A stretch of 64,000 nucleotides of DNA from Haloarcula limicola. Its GTDB lineage: Archaea > Halobacteriota > Halobacteria > Halobacteriales > Haloarculaceae. Numbering within the stretch: the stretch's first letter is position 1; every line of letters begins with the position of its first letter. Both the position numbers and the translations under genes were made by a program. The stretch lies in NCBI RefSeq assembly GCF_010119205.1, contig NZ_WRXM01000001.1:186001-250000 (forward strand). Direction: 5' to 3'. The notes under the pieces are model-generated. The model was not told the origin of the DNA, searched no databases, and was given only the letters and a program-made list of their open reading frames with translations. This document shows, piece by piece, positions 8,380 through 17,280 of the stretch.

Positions 8380-9081
8380 ATGTTTCAAGAAGCCATAAAC
8401 TACCCACGGAACAGCGACAGCGCACTGAAGAACGTCGTCATCGGCGGGTTACTGCTCGTCTTTAGCGTCCTGCTCGTCCCGACGTTCCTCGTGATGGGGT
8501 ACGTCGTCCGGTCCCTGCGGTCGATACTCGGCGGCGTCGAGGAGCCGCCGGAGTTCGACGAGTGGGGCGAGCTGCTCGTCGACGGCCTGAAGGCGTTCGC
8601 CATCGGGTTCGCCTACTCGCTGCTACCCGTCGTCATCGTCGCGGTCGCGGTGTTCGCGGGCGGCCTCACCCTCGGCCTCGGCGGGAACGGAGGCGGGAGC
8701 GGACTGGCCGTCGGCCTCATCTTCCTGGTGACCGCGCTCCTCGTGACCGTCGTCTCGCTGGCCATCGCGTACGTGATCCCCGCGGCCATCGTGGCCTGGG
8801 TCCGCACCGACAGCCTCGGCGCGGCGTTCTCGCCCCGCGAGCTCCGCTCGCTGGCCTTCAGCCGCACCTACGCGACCGGGTGGCTCGTCGCCTTCGGTAT
8901 CAGCCTCCTCGCCAGCGTGATCATCGGCGCGCTCAACGCCGTCGTCGTCGGCGCGGTGCTCGTCCCCTTCGTGGTATTCTACGCGAACGTCGCGGGGGTT
9001 CACGCCATCGGGTCGGCGGTTCGGGAGATGCCCGCCGTCGAAGACGGGCCCGACGCGCCCGCCGGACAGCCCGTCGCCTGA
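8380..9081 (+). CDS. DUF4013 membrane protein, paralogue 1
   Basis: The 233-residue integral membrane protein opens with a short amphipathic segment (MFQEAINYPRNSDSALKNVVIGG) and has about five to six transmembrane helices. A conserved cytosolic-type motif reads PPEFDEWGELLVDGLKAF. A second motif before the last helices (GAAFSPRELRSLAFSRTYATGWLVAF) is shared almost word for word with the next gene. These are hallmarks of DUF4013. The function of the family is unknown. A leadered start with a good SD (aggag) supports ATG 8380. The gene sits between rqcH and pelA with its paralogue, in one orientation, which may mean co-regulation with ribosome rescue but could be chance. Confidence 0.88.
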   Translation: MFQEAINYPRNSDSALKNVVIGGLLLVFSVLLVPTFLVMGYVVRSLRSILGGVEEPPEFDEWGELLVDGLKAFAIGFAYSLLPVVIVAVAVFAGGLTLGLGGNGGGSGLAVGLIFLVTALLVTVVSLAIAYVIPAAIVAWVRTDSLGAAFSPRELRSLAFSRTYATGWLVAFGISLLASVIIGALNAVVVGAVLVPFVVFYANVAGVHAIGSAVREMPAVEDGPDAPAGQPVA

Positions 9082-9305
9082 GCGGACGAACGCACACGTC
9101 GATTTTTGGTGCGTACGGGAGGAGCGAGTTTTCATCACGGACGTCTATTCGGCCCTACCTCGCCCGTACCCGGTATGCGACGTGCGACTTCTCCTCAGTG
9201 GGTGTTTATCCCCTTAGAAGACGAAGTACGTACCGTTACTGCCACAGCGGGTCACTGCCGACCGTTTTCGGGTCAGAGCGACGCTGGCGGTGACGGTGAT
9301 AACCC

Positions 9306-10040
9306 ATGTTAGAAGACGCACTCAGATTCCCGTGGAACGGCGAGAAGAAGGGCGAGACGCTACTCGTCGGCGGGCTGTTGAGCCTGCTCGGCTTCCTGTT
9401 CGTCCCGCTCCTGTTCGTCTACGGCTATCTCGTCCGAGTCATCCGAGCGGTGGCCGCCGGCGAGACCGACCGGCCGCCGGTGTTCGACGACTGGGGCGAA
9501 CTGCTCGTCGACGGCGTCGTCGCGTTCGTCATCTCGCTCGCGTACCTGGTGGTCCCGACGGTGGCTATCGCGTTCGTCGGCGGGCTGTTCCTCTTTCCCG
9601 TGGTCGTCGTCGAGGGGAGCGCCGCCGGTGCCGTCGGCCCGCGCTCCGGGCTCCTCGCGGTCGGCGGCCTATTGCTGGCCCTGCTCGCGCTGTCGACGTC
9701 GTTCCTGCTGTTGCTGGCCGCGGCCTACCTCGCGCCGGCGGGCGTCGCCGCGTTCGCTCGTACCGGGCGCTTCGGGGCGGCGTTCTCGCCGTCGCACCTG
9801 CGGACGGTCGGCGGTGACCGCCGCTACGCGACCGGCTGGCTCGTCGCCGTCGTCGTCGGCTTCCTCGCACAGGTCGTCGCCGGTGCCGTGGGTGCGACCG
9901 GTCTCGGTGCGCTCCTGGTGCCGTTCGTCCTGTTCTACGGCTCCGTCGCCAGCGCGTACGCCATCGGCGTGGGCGTCTCGGAACTCGGACTGGCGGCCGA
10001 GACCGACGAGGAGTCCACCGCCAGTCAGCCCGCGGTGTGA
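9306..10040 (+). CDS. DUF4013 membrane protein, paralogue 2
   Basis: The 244-residue protein is a tandem paralogue of the preceding gene. The N-terminus (MLEDALRFPWNGEKKGETLLVGGLLS), the PPVFDDWGELLVDGVVAF motif and the GAAFSPSHLRTVGGDRRYATGWLVA segment align in order. It has five to six hydrophobic segments, with more Val and Ala than paralogue 1. ATG 9306 is preceded by a weak ggtgat. The 224 bases between the two paralogues hold no gene, only a possible promoter (gtttatcc near 9210). Its stop lies 40 bases before pelA. The function is unknown. Confidence 0.88.
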   Translation: MLEDALRFPWNGEKKGETLLVGGLLSLLGFLFVPLLFVYGYLVRVIRAVAAGETDRPPVFDDWGELLVDGVVAFVISLAYLVVPTVAIAFVGGLFLFPVVVVEGSAAGAVGPRSGLLAVGGLLLALLALSTSFLLLLAAAYLAPAGVAAFARTGRFGAAFSPSHLRTVGGDRRYATGWLVAVVVGFLAQVVAGAVGATGLGALLVPFVLFYGSVASAYAIGVGVSELGLAAETDEESTASQPAV

Positions 10041-10079
10041 ATAGCAGGGCACTTGTGAGCGGCGAGTCGAGAGGGAGAC

Positions 10080-11147
10080 ATGCAGATCAAGAGCCGGGAG
10101 GCCACCGGCGAGGGTCGGGAGCGCGTCGAGGTGGTCCCCGAGACGCTCGACGACCTCTGGCACCTCTCGTACGTCATCGAACCCGGGGACCGGGTCTCCG
10201 GTGACACCACGCGGCGCATCCAGCGCAACGACGACAACCTCCGGGACTCCGGCGGCGAGCGCGAGCCCATGTGGCTGGCCATCGAAGTCACGGACGTCGA
10301 GTTCGCGAAGTTCGCCAACCGCCTCCGGGTCGGCGGCGAGATAATCGAGTGCTCCCGCGAGGACCAACTGGGTTTTCACCACACCCTCAACGTCGAGGAA
10401 CACACGGAACTGACCATCGAGAAGCGGTGGAAACCAGACCAGAACGACCGGCTCGAAGAGGCCGTCGAGGCCACCGAGAACCCCGACGTGGTCATCGCCA
10501 CCGTCGAGGAGGGCGAGGCGCACGTCCACACCGTCGCCCAGTACGGGACCGAGGAACGCGCCGTCATCACCTCGACGACGGGGAAAGGCGAGTACGCCCG
10601 GCCCCGCGACGAACTGTTCGGCGAGCTCGCGAAGGTGCTGAAACGGCAGGACGTGGACGCCTACATCCTCGCCGGTCCCGGCTTCACGAAGCAGGACGCG
10701 CTGGATCACTTCGAGGAGGAGATCCCGGAGGTAGCCGAGCAGATAACCGTCGTCGACACCGCGGGCGTCGGCGACCGCGGCGTCCACGAGGTGCTGAAAC
10801 GCGGTGCCGTTGAGGACGTCCAACAGCAGACCCGCATCGCCGAGGAGGCGGACCTCATCGACGAGCTGATGGCCCGCATCGGCGAGGGGAGCGAGGTCGC
10901 CTACGGCCCCGAGGAAGTCGCCAAGGCCGCCGACTTCGGCGCGATCGAGACGCTGCTGGTGCTGGACGAACGCCTCCGACTGGAGCGGGCCGGCGAGGGC
11001 GACTGGGACGTCGACGTCGACGAGATAATCGAGACGAGCGAGCAGAAGGGCGGCGACGTGACCGTCTTCTCGGCGGAGTTCGCCCCCGGTCAGCAACTGG
11101 CGAACCTCGGCGGGATCGCCGCGCTACTTCGATACAGACTCGACTGA
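10080..11147 (+). CDS. pelA: mRNA surveillance protein Pelota
   Basis: The 355-residue archaeal Pelota resembles eRF1 without the GGQ loop. It enters the A site of stalled ribosomes with aEF1A (and ABCE1) to split them. The N-terminal Sm-like domain carries the family signature [29 protein letters not shown] in two runs (breaks after GEG). The central domain (about 135-260) contains [16 protein letters not shown] and [14 protein letters not shown]. The C-terminal domain ends ALLRYRLD. There is no GGQ, as expected. The start is supported by a gaggga motif 8-13 bases upstream. Together with rqcH it gives two consecutive steps of ribosome rescue: splitting and nascent-chain handling. Confidence 0.96.
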   Translation: MQIKSREATGEGRERVEVVPETLDDLWHLSYVIEPGDRVSGDTTRRIQRNDDNLRDSGGEREPMWLAIEVTDVEFAKFANRLRVGGEIIECSREDQLGFHHTLNVEEHTELTIEKRWKPDQNDRLEEAVEATENPDVVIATVEEGEAHVHTVAQYGTEERAVITSTTGKGEYARPRDELFGELAKVLKRQDVDAYILAGPGFTKQDALDHFEEEIPEVAEQITVVDTAGVGDRGVHEVLKRGAVEDVQQQTRIAEEADLIDELMARIGEGSEVAYGPEEVAKAADFGAIETLLVLDERLRLERAGEGDWDVDVDEIIETSEQKGGDVTVFSAEFAPGQQLANLGGIAALLRYRLD

Positions 11148-11280
11148 TCTCGATGGCGAAAACCGACTGCAAAGCCGACTGTCGCCCGACGTTTCGGGAG
11201 TATCGTTTCTTGTAATCGCCCGAAACGGTTTTTTATTACCCTCTCCTTTCGCTTACAATCACGCCGTGAGGGAGTAGTCG

Positions 11281-12438
11281 ATGTCATTCGAGGAACAACC
11301 GGACTTCGCGAGGCAGGTGGCCGATCTGAACAAGTACGGCCAGGCGCTCAACCGCTGTGAGAGCGTCGAGGAAGTGGTCTCGCTCACGCTGGAGGCCATG
11401 TCGCTCCTCTTCCAGTTCTCGTACTCGACGTTCGTCGAAGTCCGGGACGGCGAACCGCTCGTCGTCCACAGCACGAATCCCCGACTGACGCAGGGCGACC
11501 GACCGAGCGCCGTCGCTCGGCGGGCGTTCGACGACGGCGAGACGGTCGTCGCGACCGACGAGGAGGCAGGCATGACGCCCGACTCGGACGTGACGGCGAC
11601 GCTCGCCGTCCCGGCACAAGTGGGCGGGGACGTGACGGCGGTTCTGGTCACCCGCTCGACCACCGTGAGTTCCTTCGGCGAGGAACACAGCCGACCGCTG
11701 GAGATCCTGGCCTCCCACGCCGCGACGGCGATCAGCAACATCCGCTCGCGCGAGCGACTCGAACGGGCCAGACAGGACTTGGAGACGCGCAAGGAGATGA
11801 TAGAGATGTACGACCGGCTCCTGCGCCACGACCTCGGCAACGACCTGCAGGTCATCGCCGGGTTCGCCGACGCCGTCGCGACGGAGGTCGAGGGTCAGAC
11901 CGAGGAGTACGCCGGCAATATACAGCGGGCCGCCCGCAGCTCCGCCGACCTCATCGAACGCGTCGGCTCGCTCGTCTCGACGCTCGAACAGCAGGACGAG
12001 CCCGAACCCCGGCCCCTCGGGTCGATACTCGATAGGACCGTCACCGAAGTCGAGGCGAACTACGACTCGCTGACCGTCGACTTCGATCGGTCGGCCTTCG
12101 AGTACCGGGTCTTCGCCGGCGAACTCCTCGACTCCGTGTTCACCAACCTCGTCTCGAACGCCGCCGTCCACAACGAGGGCGACGTACGCGTGGTCATCAG
12201 CGTCGAGGAGTCCGGCTCCGACGAGATCGTCGTTCGGTTCGCCGACGACGGCGCGGGCGTCCCCGAACACCTCCGCGAGGAGATCTTCGAGATGGGGGCG
12301 AAAGGCCCGGAGAGCGACGGGAGCGGCTTCGGACTCGGGTTCGTCCGGGCGCTGACCGAATCCTACGGCGGCGACGTCTCCGTCGACGAGAGCGAGTCCG
12401 GCGGTGCCGAGTTCCGGGTCACGCTCGAGCGAGTCTGA
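11281..12438 (+). CDS. GAF-domain sensor histidine kinase
   Basis: The 385-residue cytosolic histidine kinase has an N-terminal GAF-like sensor (about 25-155). A helix links it to the dimerisation domain, whose H-box MYDRLLRHDLGNDLQVIAGF has the phospho-acceptor at H183. The ATPase domain follows, with N-box NLVSNAAVHN, G1 DDGAGVP and G2 GSGFGLGF. This HisKA/HATPase type is abundant in haloarchaea. There are no transmembrane segments, so it senses an internal signal. No response regulator is adjacent; the neighbours are pelA upstream and a converging MBL gene downstream. A TATA-like tttttatta lies near 11230, 50 bases before the ATG. Confidence 0.93.
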   Translation: MSFEEQPDFARQVADLNKYGQALNRCESVEEVVSLTLEAMSLLFQFSYSTFVEVRDGEPLVVHSTNPRLTQGDRPSAVARRAFDDGETVVATDEEAGMTPDSDVTATLAVPAQVGGDVTAVLVTRSTTVSSFGEEHSRPLEILASHAATAISNIRSRERLERARQDLETRKEMIEMYDRLLRHDLGNDLQVIAGFADAVATEVEGQTEEYAGNIQRAARSSADLIERVGSLVSTLEQQDEPEPRPLGSILDRTVTEVEANYDSLTVDFDRSAFEYRVFAGELLDSVFTNLVSNAAVHNEGDVRVVISVEESGSDEIVVRFADDGAGVPEHLREEIFEMGAKGPESDGSGFGLGFVRALTESYGGDVSVDESESGGAEFRVTLERV

Positions 12439-12464
12439 CTCCGCGGCGGGCCGCCGTCTCACCG

Positions 12465-13226
12465 TTAGAACTCGTCGACGGTGATGGAGAGGCCGTCCTC
12501 CGCGAAGCGAACGTCGCCCTCGTAGCGGTCGCCGACCGATTCCAGCATCTCGTCGTGTCGCCCCTCGGTGTGCGGATAGAGGTGCGTCAGGTAGACCCGG
12601 CCCACGTCGGCGTCGGCCGCCGCGAGCGCGTCGCCCAGCGACGACGGCGTCGGGTGGTTCGAGACGTCGACGTCGTCGGGGAACGAGCAGTCGTGGACGA
12701 AGACGGCCGCGCCGTCGGCGAACTCCACGAGGTCGGTAAAGGCCTCCGAGTCGCCGCTGAACGCGATCGTCGGCCCGCCGTTCCCGTCCCTGAGCCGATA
12801 GGCGAAACACTGCATCGAGTGGCGCGTCTCGAATCGATCGCCGTCGAATCCCGCCAGCGAGAACGCCTCGTCTTCGATGTCGCGCAGCGTCAGGTCCAGT
12901 CGGTCCTGCATGTACTCGTGGACCGAGAGGGAGTCACGGACGAGCGATTCCGTCCCCGGCGGCCCGGCGATCGTCAGGTCCGTCTCGCCGGCCAGCCAGC
13001 GGGCCTTCATCAGCACGTCGAGGTCGGAGACGTGGTCGAGGTGGTGATGGGTCAACAGGACGGTGTCGACGCCCTCGTAGCCCCGGTCGGTGCGGGCGAG
13101 CGCGGAGAGGACGCCGCTGCCGCAGTCGATGAGTAGCGCGTCGGAGCCCGATTCGAGGAGATAGCCGGACTGAGCGCGCGTGCCGGTCGGCATGGCGCTG
13201 CCGGTCCCGAGGAACGTGAGTCGCAT
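12465..13226 (-). CDS. MBL-fold metallo-hydrolase, RNase Z-like architecture
   Basis: The 253-residue MBL hydrolase starts at ATG 13226 (MRLTFLGTGSAMPTGTRAQSG). That is the usual first strand of RNase Z-like and arylsulfatase-like proteins; eight upstream in-frame residues are not family-like. It has canonical TGSAMP, LIDCGSG, the zinc motif THHHLDHVSD, AFSGDSE, FVHDCSF and a late THLYPHTEG. The exosite arm characteristic of true tRNase Z is not obvious, so tRNA 3' processing is possible but not shown. Other candidates are phosphodiesterases or ligand hydrolases of the same fold. A perfect palindrome ends three bases upstream of the start codon. Confidence 0.88.
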   Translation of the reverse strand: MRLTFLGTGSAMPTGTRAQSGYLLESGSDALLIDCGSGVLSALARTDRGYEGVDTVLLTHHHLDHVSDLDVLMKARWLAGETDLTIAGPPGTESLVRDSLSVHEYMQDRLDLTLRDIEDEAFSLAGFDGDRFETRHSMQCFAYRLRDGNGGPTIAFSGDSEAFTDLVEFADGAAVFVHDCSFPDDVDVSNHPTPSSLGDALAAADADVGRVYLTHLYPHTEGRHDEMLESVGDRYEGDVRFAEDGLSITVDEF

Positions 13227-13541
13227 ACCCGACCCGTCGGGTCGGAGCACAAAGGAAGTGCTGTCGCGTCAGCGGGGGCGGGCGGTCCGCGATGGAGGGC
13301 GGGGGGGAGAGGGGAGACCGCACAGGGCCGCGTCAGCGGCGAGGTGGGCAGGCTGATGGCCGCCAACGGGGACCGGTGGAAGTCCGACAGGGCGGAGATC
13401 CCACCTGACAGGGCGGACAGCGGCAGACCGGCGCGCCCCGTGACGGCGCATCCGATACTTCCACGGGGAATATAAAAAGTGCATCTGAGGCTCAAAGCGC
13501 GTTTTGAACGACCGAAAACCCGCTCACAGCGCGCGGTTCGA
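13227..13541. other. Intergenic region with a minus-strand promoter but no credible protein
   Basis: The 315 bases between the MBL start and the winged-helix gene hold no convincing protein. On the minus strand a clear TATA box (rc of aatataaaaag, 13469-13479) predicts a transcript start near 13448. An ATG at 13451 opens 60 codons to 13269, but that product is rich in Arg and Pro with almost no acidic residues, unlike haloarchaeal proteins. The transcript would be about 70% GC and contains the repeated string ccgccctgtc (twice within 13380-13430 on that strand). It could be a structured non-coding RNA or a long leader for the MBL gene. I could not match it to SRP RNA or RNase P RNA. Confidence 0.4.
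13229..13245. promoter_or_regulatory. Perfect palindrome at the MBL gene start
   Basis: The arms ccgacccg and cgggtcgg are 8 bases each around a single T. The element ends 3 bases from the MBL start codon at 13226. It could be an operator or, if transcribed in a leader, a hairpin hiding the start codon. Either reading is inference. Confidence 0.45.
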
Positions 13542-14342
13542 CTATCGGTAGTTGCTGTAGGCCCACATCGCCGCGACGATGGCGACGACCAGCAGCCCGC
13601 CGAGGAAGAACGCCAGTCCCGGCGCGATCTCGGCCCCGCCGCTCCCGGCGGCGGTCACGGCGGCTTCGGTGCCCTGCGCGACCACCTCCGGGGCCTCGGT
13701 CGCCCGTTCGGTCGCTTCCGCCCCCCGACTCGGCGTCGGCGTCGCCTCCGCGATGCTGAACCCGCCGCCGTCGCCGCTCTGGGTCGGAGCCGGCGTATCG
13801 GCGGCCGGTGCCGGGGTCGCCGTCCCCTGCCCGGCCGCGCCGCCGGCCGACCCGGCGTCGCCGCCATCGGCACCGCCGGAGGAGGACATCCCGAACGGAA
13901 TCGGGACGTTACCGAGCAGGATCTGGACGAGGACGCTGGCGGCGGTGAGCAGGCCCACGACGGGGACCAGCCGCGCGAGCAGCGACCGCAGGGAGCGCTT
14001 GCGGTCCTGCGTGCCGACGAACAGCACGAGCGGGTCCTCCGGCGGTTCGAAGACCTTCATCTCCTGGCCCTTCTCGGAGTACTGGGTGCCGGCGACGGCG
14101 ATGAGTTCCTCGTCTTCGAGCTTTTCGAGGTGGTAGGACACCTTCTGGATAGACATGCCGAGCCGGTCGGCCAGTTCGGAGGGCGTACCCGGTTCCTCGT
14201 AGACCGTGTTGAGTATCTCGCGAGCCGTTTCGGAGGAGAGCGCGTCGAGGACAGCGGAGACGTCTTCGTCGACACCGACGAGTTGGAGTTCCCCGTCCTG
14301 TGACGCACTCGCGTCGGGGCCACGCGAGGGCAGCAAGGACAT
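13542..14342 (-). CDS. Membrane-anchored winged-helix (ArsR-like) transcriptional regulator
   Basis: The 266-residue protein starts at ATG 14342 (MSLLPSRGPDASASQ). An N-terminal winged helix (about 25-105) contains LDALSSETAREILNTVYEEP and the recognition helix region SELADRLGMSIQKVSYHLEKLEDEEL, as in ArsR-type regulators. A first membrane segment follows (LLARLVPVVGLLTAASVLVQ), then a low-complexity linker rich in Gly, Ser, Ala, Thr and Pro. The protein ends in a second membrane segment (APGLAFFLGGLLVVAIVAAMWAYSNYR). The linker is therefore probably outside the cell, with the DNA-binding domain inside. This design fits a one-component surface sensor. Target genes are not predictable. Confidence 0.85.
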   Translation of the reverse strand: MSLLPSRGPDASASQDGELQLVGVDEDVSAVLDALSSETAREILNTVYEEPGTPSELADRLGMSIQKVSYHLEKLEDEELIAVAGTQYSEKGQEMKVFEPPEDPLVLFVGTQDRKRSLRSLLARLVPVVGLLTAASVLVQILLGNVPIPFGMSSSGGADGGDAGSAGGAAGQGTATPAPAADTPAPTQSGDGGGFSIAEATPTPSRGAEATERATEAPEVVAQGTEAAVTAAGSGGAEIAPGLAFFLGGLLVVAIVAAMWAYSNYR

Positions 14343-14514
14343 AACCGACTCAGTGAGCCCCAGCGTAATGAATCTCCGGGAGACTCCGACCGCGATTTGA
14401 GTGTCGCTCCGACGCGGTAATCCGACGCTATTCGAGCGGGCCGAACCGGCCGACGGACCGATGGTGCCGGAACCCACTTGACCGCACGGCCCCTCCTCCG
14501 GACCAGAGGCCACG

Positions 14515-17253
14515 ATGGGAGGACGAGAGCGACTCGCGGCGACGGCCCCGGCGTTCGACCCGGCGTCCGTCGCCATCGACGACTCGGACGTGCTGGAGTT
14601 GCTAGACCCGGTCGTCCAGGAGTGGTGGGTCGAGCAGTTCGGTGAGTTCGTGCCCGGCAACGGCGGCTTCTTCACGCCGCCGCAGAAGGAGGCCGTCCCG
14701 CTCATCCACGAGGGGGAGAACGCGCTCATCTGTGCGCCAACCGGGAGTGGGAAGACGCTCGCCTCCTTCACCGGCATCATCAACGAGCTGTTCGGGAAGG
14801 CCCGCGAGGACGACCTCGACAACTCCGTCTACTGCCTGTACGTCTCGCCGCTGAAGTCGCTGGCCAACGACATCCACCGGAATCTGGAGGTCCCGCTCGC
14901 CGACGTCACGGAGAAACTGGACGAACGCGGCGAGGACGTGGAAATCCGTCACGCGATTCGCCACGGCGACACGAGCGACAGCGAGCGCCAGGCGATGTTG
15001 GAGACGACGCCGCACATCCTCAACACGACGCCCGAAACGCTGGCCATCCTGCTCAACTCCCCGAAGTTCAGGGAGAAACTGGAGACGGTAGAGTACGTCG
15101 TCGTCGACGAGATCCACAGCCTCGCGGAGAACAAGCGGGGAACCCACCTCTCGGTGTCGCTCGAACGGCTGGAGGCGATGGCCGAGGGGTCGCCGACGCG
15201 GATCGGCTGCTCGGCCACCGTCGAGCCGCTCTCCACCGTCGCCGAGTTCCTCGTCGGCCGCGAGGAGCCCGGCGGGGAGTCCCGCCCGTACGAGCTCGTC
15301 GACACGCGCTTCTCCCGGGACTTCGACGTGGAGCTCTCCTGTCCGACCGACGACCTCATCGACACGCCCAGCGGCGTCGTGACCGACCGGTTCTACCGGC
15401 AGCTACACGACCACGTCCAGAGCCACACGAACACGCTGATCTTCACGAACACCCGGTCTGGGGCCGAGCGAGTGCTCCAGAACCTCCGCGAGAAGTTCGA
15501 CGCCTACGACGAGGACAACTCCGGCTGTCACCACGGCTCGCTCTCGAAGGAGAAGCGCCACGAGATCGAGGAGGCGCTGAAAGCGGGGACGCTCGACGTC
15601 GTCACCACCTCGACGAGTCTCGAACTGGGCATCGACATGCCTCACATCGACCTCGTGGTGCAGGTCGGCTCGCCGAAGTCCGTCGCCTCGCTGCTCCAGC
15701 GCATCGGGCGGGCAGGCCACCAGCTCGGCCAGACCGTCGAGGGCCGCGTCGTCGCGCTCGACCGGGACGAACTCGTCGAGTGCGCGGTGATGCTCAAGAA
15801 GGCCGAGGAGGGGTTCGTCGACCGGGTGTTCATCCCCGAGAACGCACAGGACGTGGCGACACAGCAGGTCTACGGCATGGCCATCAACCGGGTTCGTCCC
15901 GAGCGGGAGATCCGCGGTATCCTCGGGCGAGCGTACCCCTACCGGAACTACGGCGACGAGGAGTGGGAACAGCTCATGCGGTACATGACCGCCGATTACC
16001 CGGGAATGGAGGAGAAGAACGTCTACGCGAAGGTCTGGCGCGACGCGAACGACCCGCCGGACGGCGAGTACCACTACGACGAGTACGAGGTTGGCGAACC
16101 GCTCATGGGCAAGCGCGGCCGCCTCGCCCGGGTCATCTACATGACGAACATCGGCACGATTCCGGACTCGTTCACCTGTGACGTGAAGACCCGGTCGAGC
16201 GGCGAGTGGGTCGGCCAACTGGACGAGTCCTACCTCGACACCTTAGAGCAAGGCGACGTGTTCGTCCTCGGGGGTGCGAACTACGAGTACCGCTACCGGC
16301 GCGGCTCGAAAGTGTACGTCGACCCGACGAGCGCCCGGCCGACGGTCCCCTCCTGGTTCTCCGAGCGACTGCCCCTCTCCTACGACCTCGGGCGGGAGAT
16401 ACTCGCGTTCCAGCGCGACCTCCTCGACAGGCTCGAACGCGGCGGGATGTCGGCGGTCCGCAACTGGCTGCGGGAGATGCCATTAGACGAGAACAGCGTC
16501 AGGGCGATCGCCCGGATGTTCGGCCAGCAGGTGGCCTACGCCGGCAGCGAGAGCGTCGCCACGGACGACCGACTCGTCGTCGAGACCGTCTTGGACCACG
16601 ATCAGTACGAGCGCCACTACCACGTCCACTCCAACTACGGCCGGCGGTTCAACGACGGGTTCTCCCGCCTGCTGGCCTACCAGATGGCGCAAGCGGCCAA
16701 CGCCAACGTGCAGGTGGCCGTCGCCGACAACGGCTTCACCCTCTCGATGCCGCTGAACCGCAAGGTGGACATTCAGCGGATTATCGAGGGTCTCGACCCG
16801 ACCGAGGCCCGAGCGGACCTGCGGGCGAGCCTCGACGGGACGGACCTGCTCCAGCGGTACTTCCGCATCAACGCCACGCGCTCGCTGATGATACTCAAGC
16901 GCTACAAGGGCTACGAGAAGTCCGCCAGCCAACAGCAGGTCTCCTCCGAGATGCTGCTCGGGTTCGCCGAGGACCTCGGCGAGTTCGCGGTCGTCGAGGA
17001 GACGTACCGAGAGATTCTAGAGGACAAACTCAATGTCGCCGGCATCGAGGACGTCCTGCGGGATATCGAACGCGGGGCCGTCGACGTGAGAACGATACGG
17101 GTCGACTCACCGACGCCGCGGGCGTTCGGATTGGCGACGCTCTTGGCGAGCGACGTGGTGCTCGCGGAGGACGAGTCGGCCGTCCTCGAAGCGTTCCACG
17201 AGCGGGTCCTCGACGAGATCGACGGCGACGGCGCCGCGGCGGTCGACGATTGA
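14515..17253 (+). CDS. Lhr-type ATP-dependent DEAD/H-box helicase
   Basis: The 912-residue superfamily 2 helicase has Q-motif-like FFTPPQKEAVPLI, Walker A APTGSGKT (K80), Walker B VVDEIHS (D198-H201) and motif III GCSAT. Motifs IV-VI follow (LIFTNTRSGAERV, TTSTSLELGIDMP, QRIGRAGHQ). The long C-terminal part (about 440-912) with winged-helix and Lhr-specific domains is typical of the Lhr family (Lhr2-like in archaea). These enzymes translocate on single-stranded DNA and unwind DNA or RNA-DNA hybrids in repair. ATG 14515 is the first start; no strong SD is seen. It diverges from the winged-helix regulator with 172 bases between. Confidence 0.92.
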   Translation: MGGRERLAATAPAFDPASVAIDDSDVLELLDPVVQEWWVEQFGEFVPGNGGFFTPPQKEAVPLIHEGENALICAPTGSGKTLASFTGIINELFGKAREDDLDNSVYCLYVSPLKSLANDIHRNLEVPLADVTEKLDERGEDVEIRHAIRHGDTSDSERQAMLETTPHILNTTPETLAILLNSPKFREKLETVEYVVVDEIHSLAENKRGTHLSVSLERLEAMAEGSPTRIGCSATVEPLSTVAEFLVGREEPGGESRPYELVDTRFSRDFDVELSCPTDDLIDTPSGVVTDRFYRQLHDHVQSHTNTLIFTNTRSGAERVLQNLREKFDAYDEDNSGCHHGSLSKEKRHEIEEALKAGTLDVVTTSTSLELGIDMPHIDLVVQVGSPKSVASLLQRIGRAGHQLGQTVEGRVVALDRDELVECAVMLKKAEEGFVDRVFIPENAQDVATQQVYGMAINRVRPEREIRGILGRAYPYRNYGDEEWEQLMRYMTADYPGMEEKNVYAKVWRDANDPPDGEYHYDEYEVGEPLMGKRGRLARVIYMTNIGTIPDSFTCDVKTRSSGEWVGQLDESYLDTLEQGDVFVLGGANYEYRYRRGSKVYVDPTSARPTVPSWFSERLPLSYDLGREILAFQRDLLDRLERGGMSAVRNWLREMPLDENSVRAIARMFGQQVAYAGSESVATDDRLVVETVLDHDQYERHYHVHSNYGRRFNDGFSRLLAYQMAQAANANVQVAVADNGFTLSMPLNRKVDIQRIIEGLDPTEARADLRASLDGTDLLQRYFRINATRSLMILKRYKGYEKSASQQQVSSEMLLGFAEDLGEFAVVEETYREILEDKLNVAGIEDVLRDIERGAVDVRTIRVDSPTPRAFGLATLLASDVVLAEDESAVLEAFHERVLDEIDGDGAAAVDD

Positions 17254-17280
17254 AAATCGCCACGGCGCCGTCCCGACGGC

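Noticed and set aside
9106-9312. 68-codon frame between the DUF4013 genes
   Set aside because: It has no hydrophobic or motif pattern, lacks haloarchaeal acidity, and overlaps the next start.
13269-13451. Leaderless 60-codon minus-strand ORF
   Set aside because: The promoter spacing is right, but the peptide is Arg/Pro-rich with hardly any acidic residues; I treat the region as a possible RNA or leader instead.
13542-14822. 426-codon minus-strand version of the winged-helix regulator
   Set aside because: The extra N-terminus overlaps the Lhr helicase start, is Ser-rich shadow sequence, and the family-like part begins at ATG 14342.
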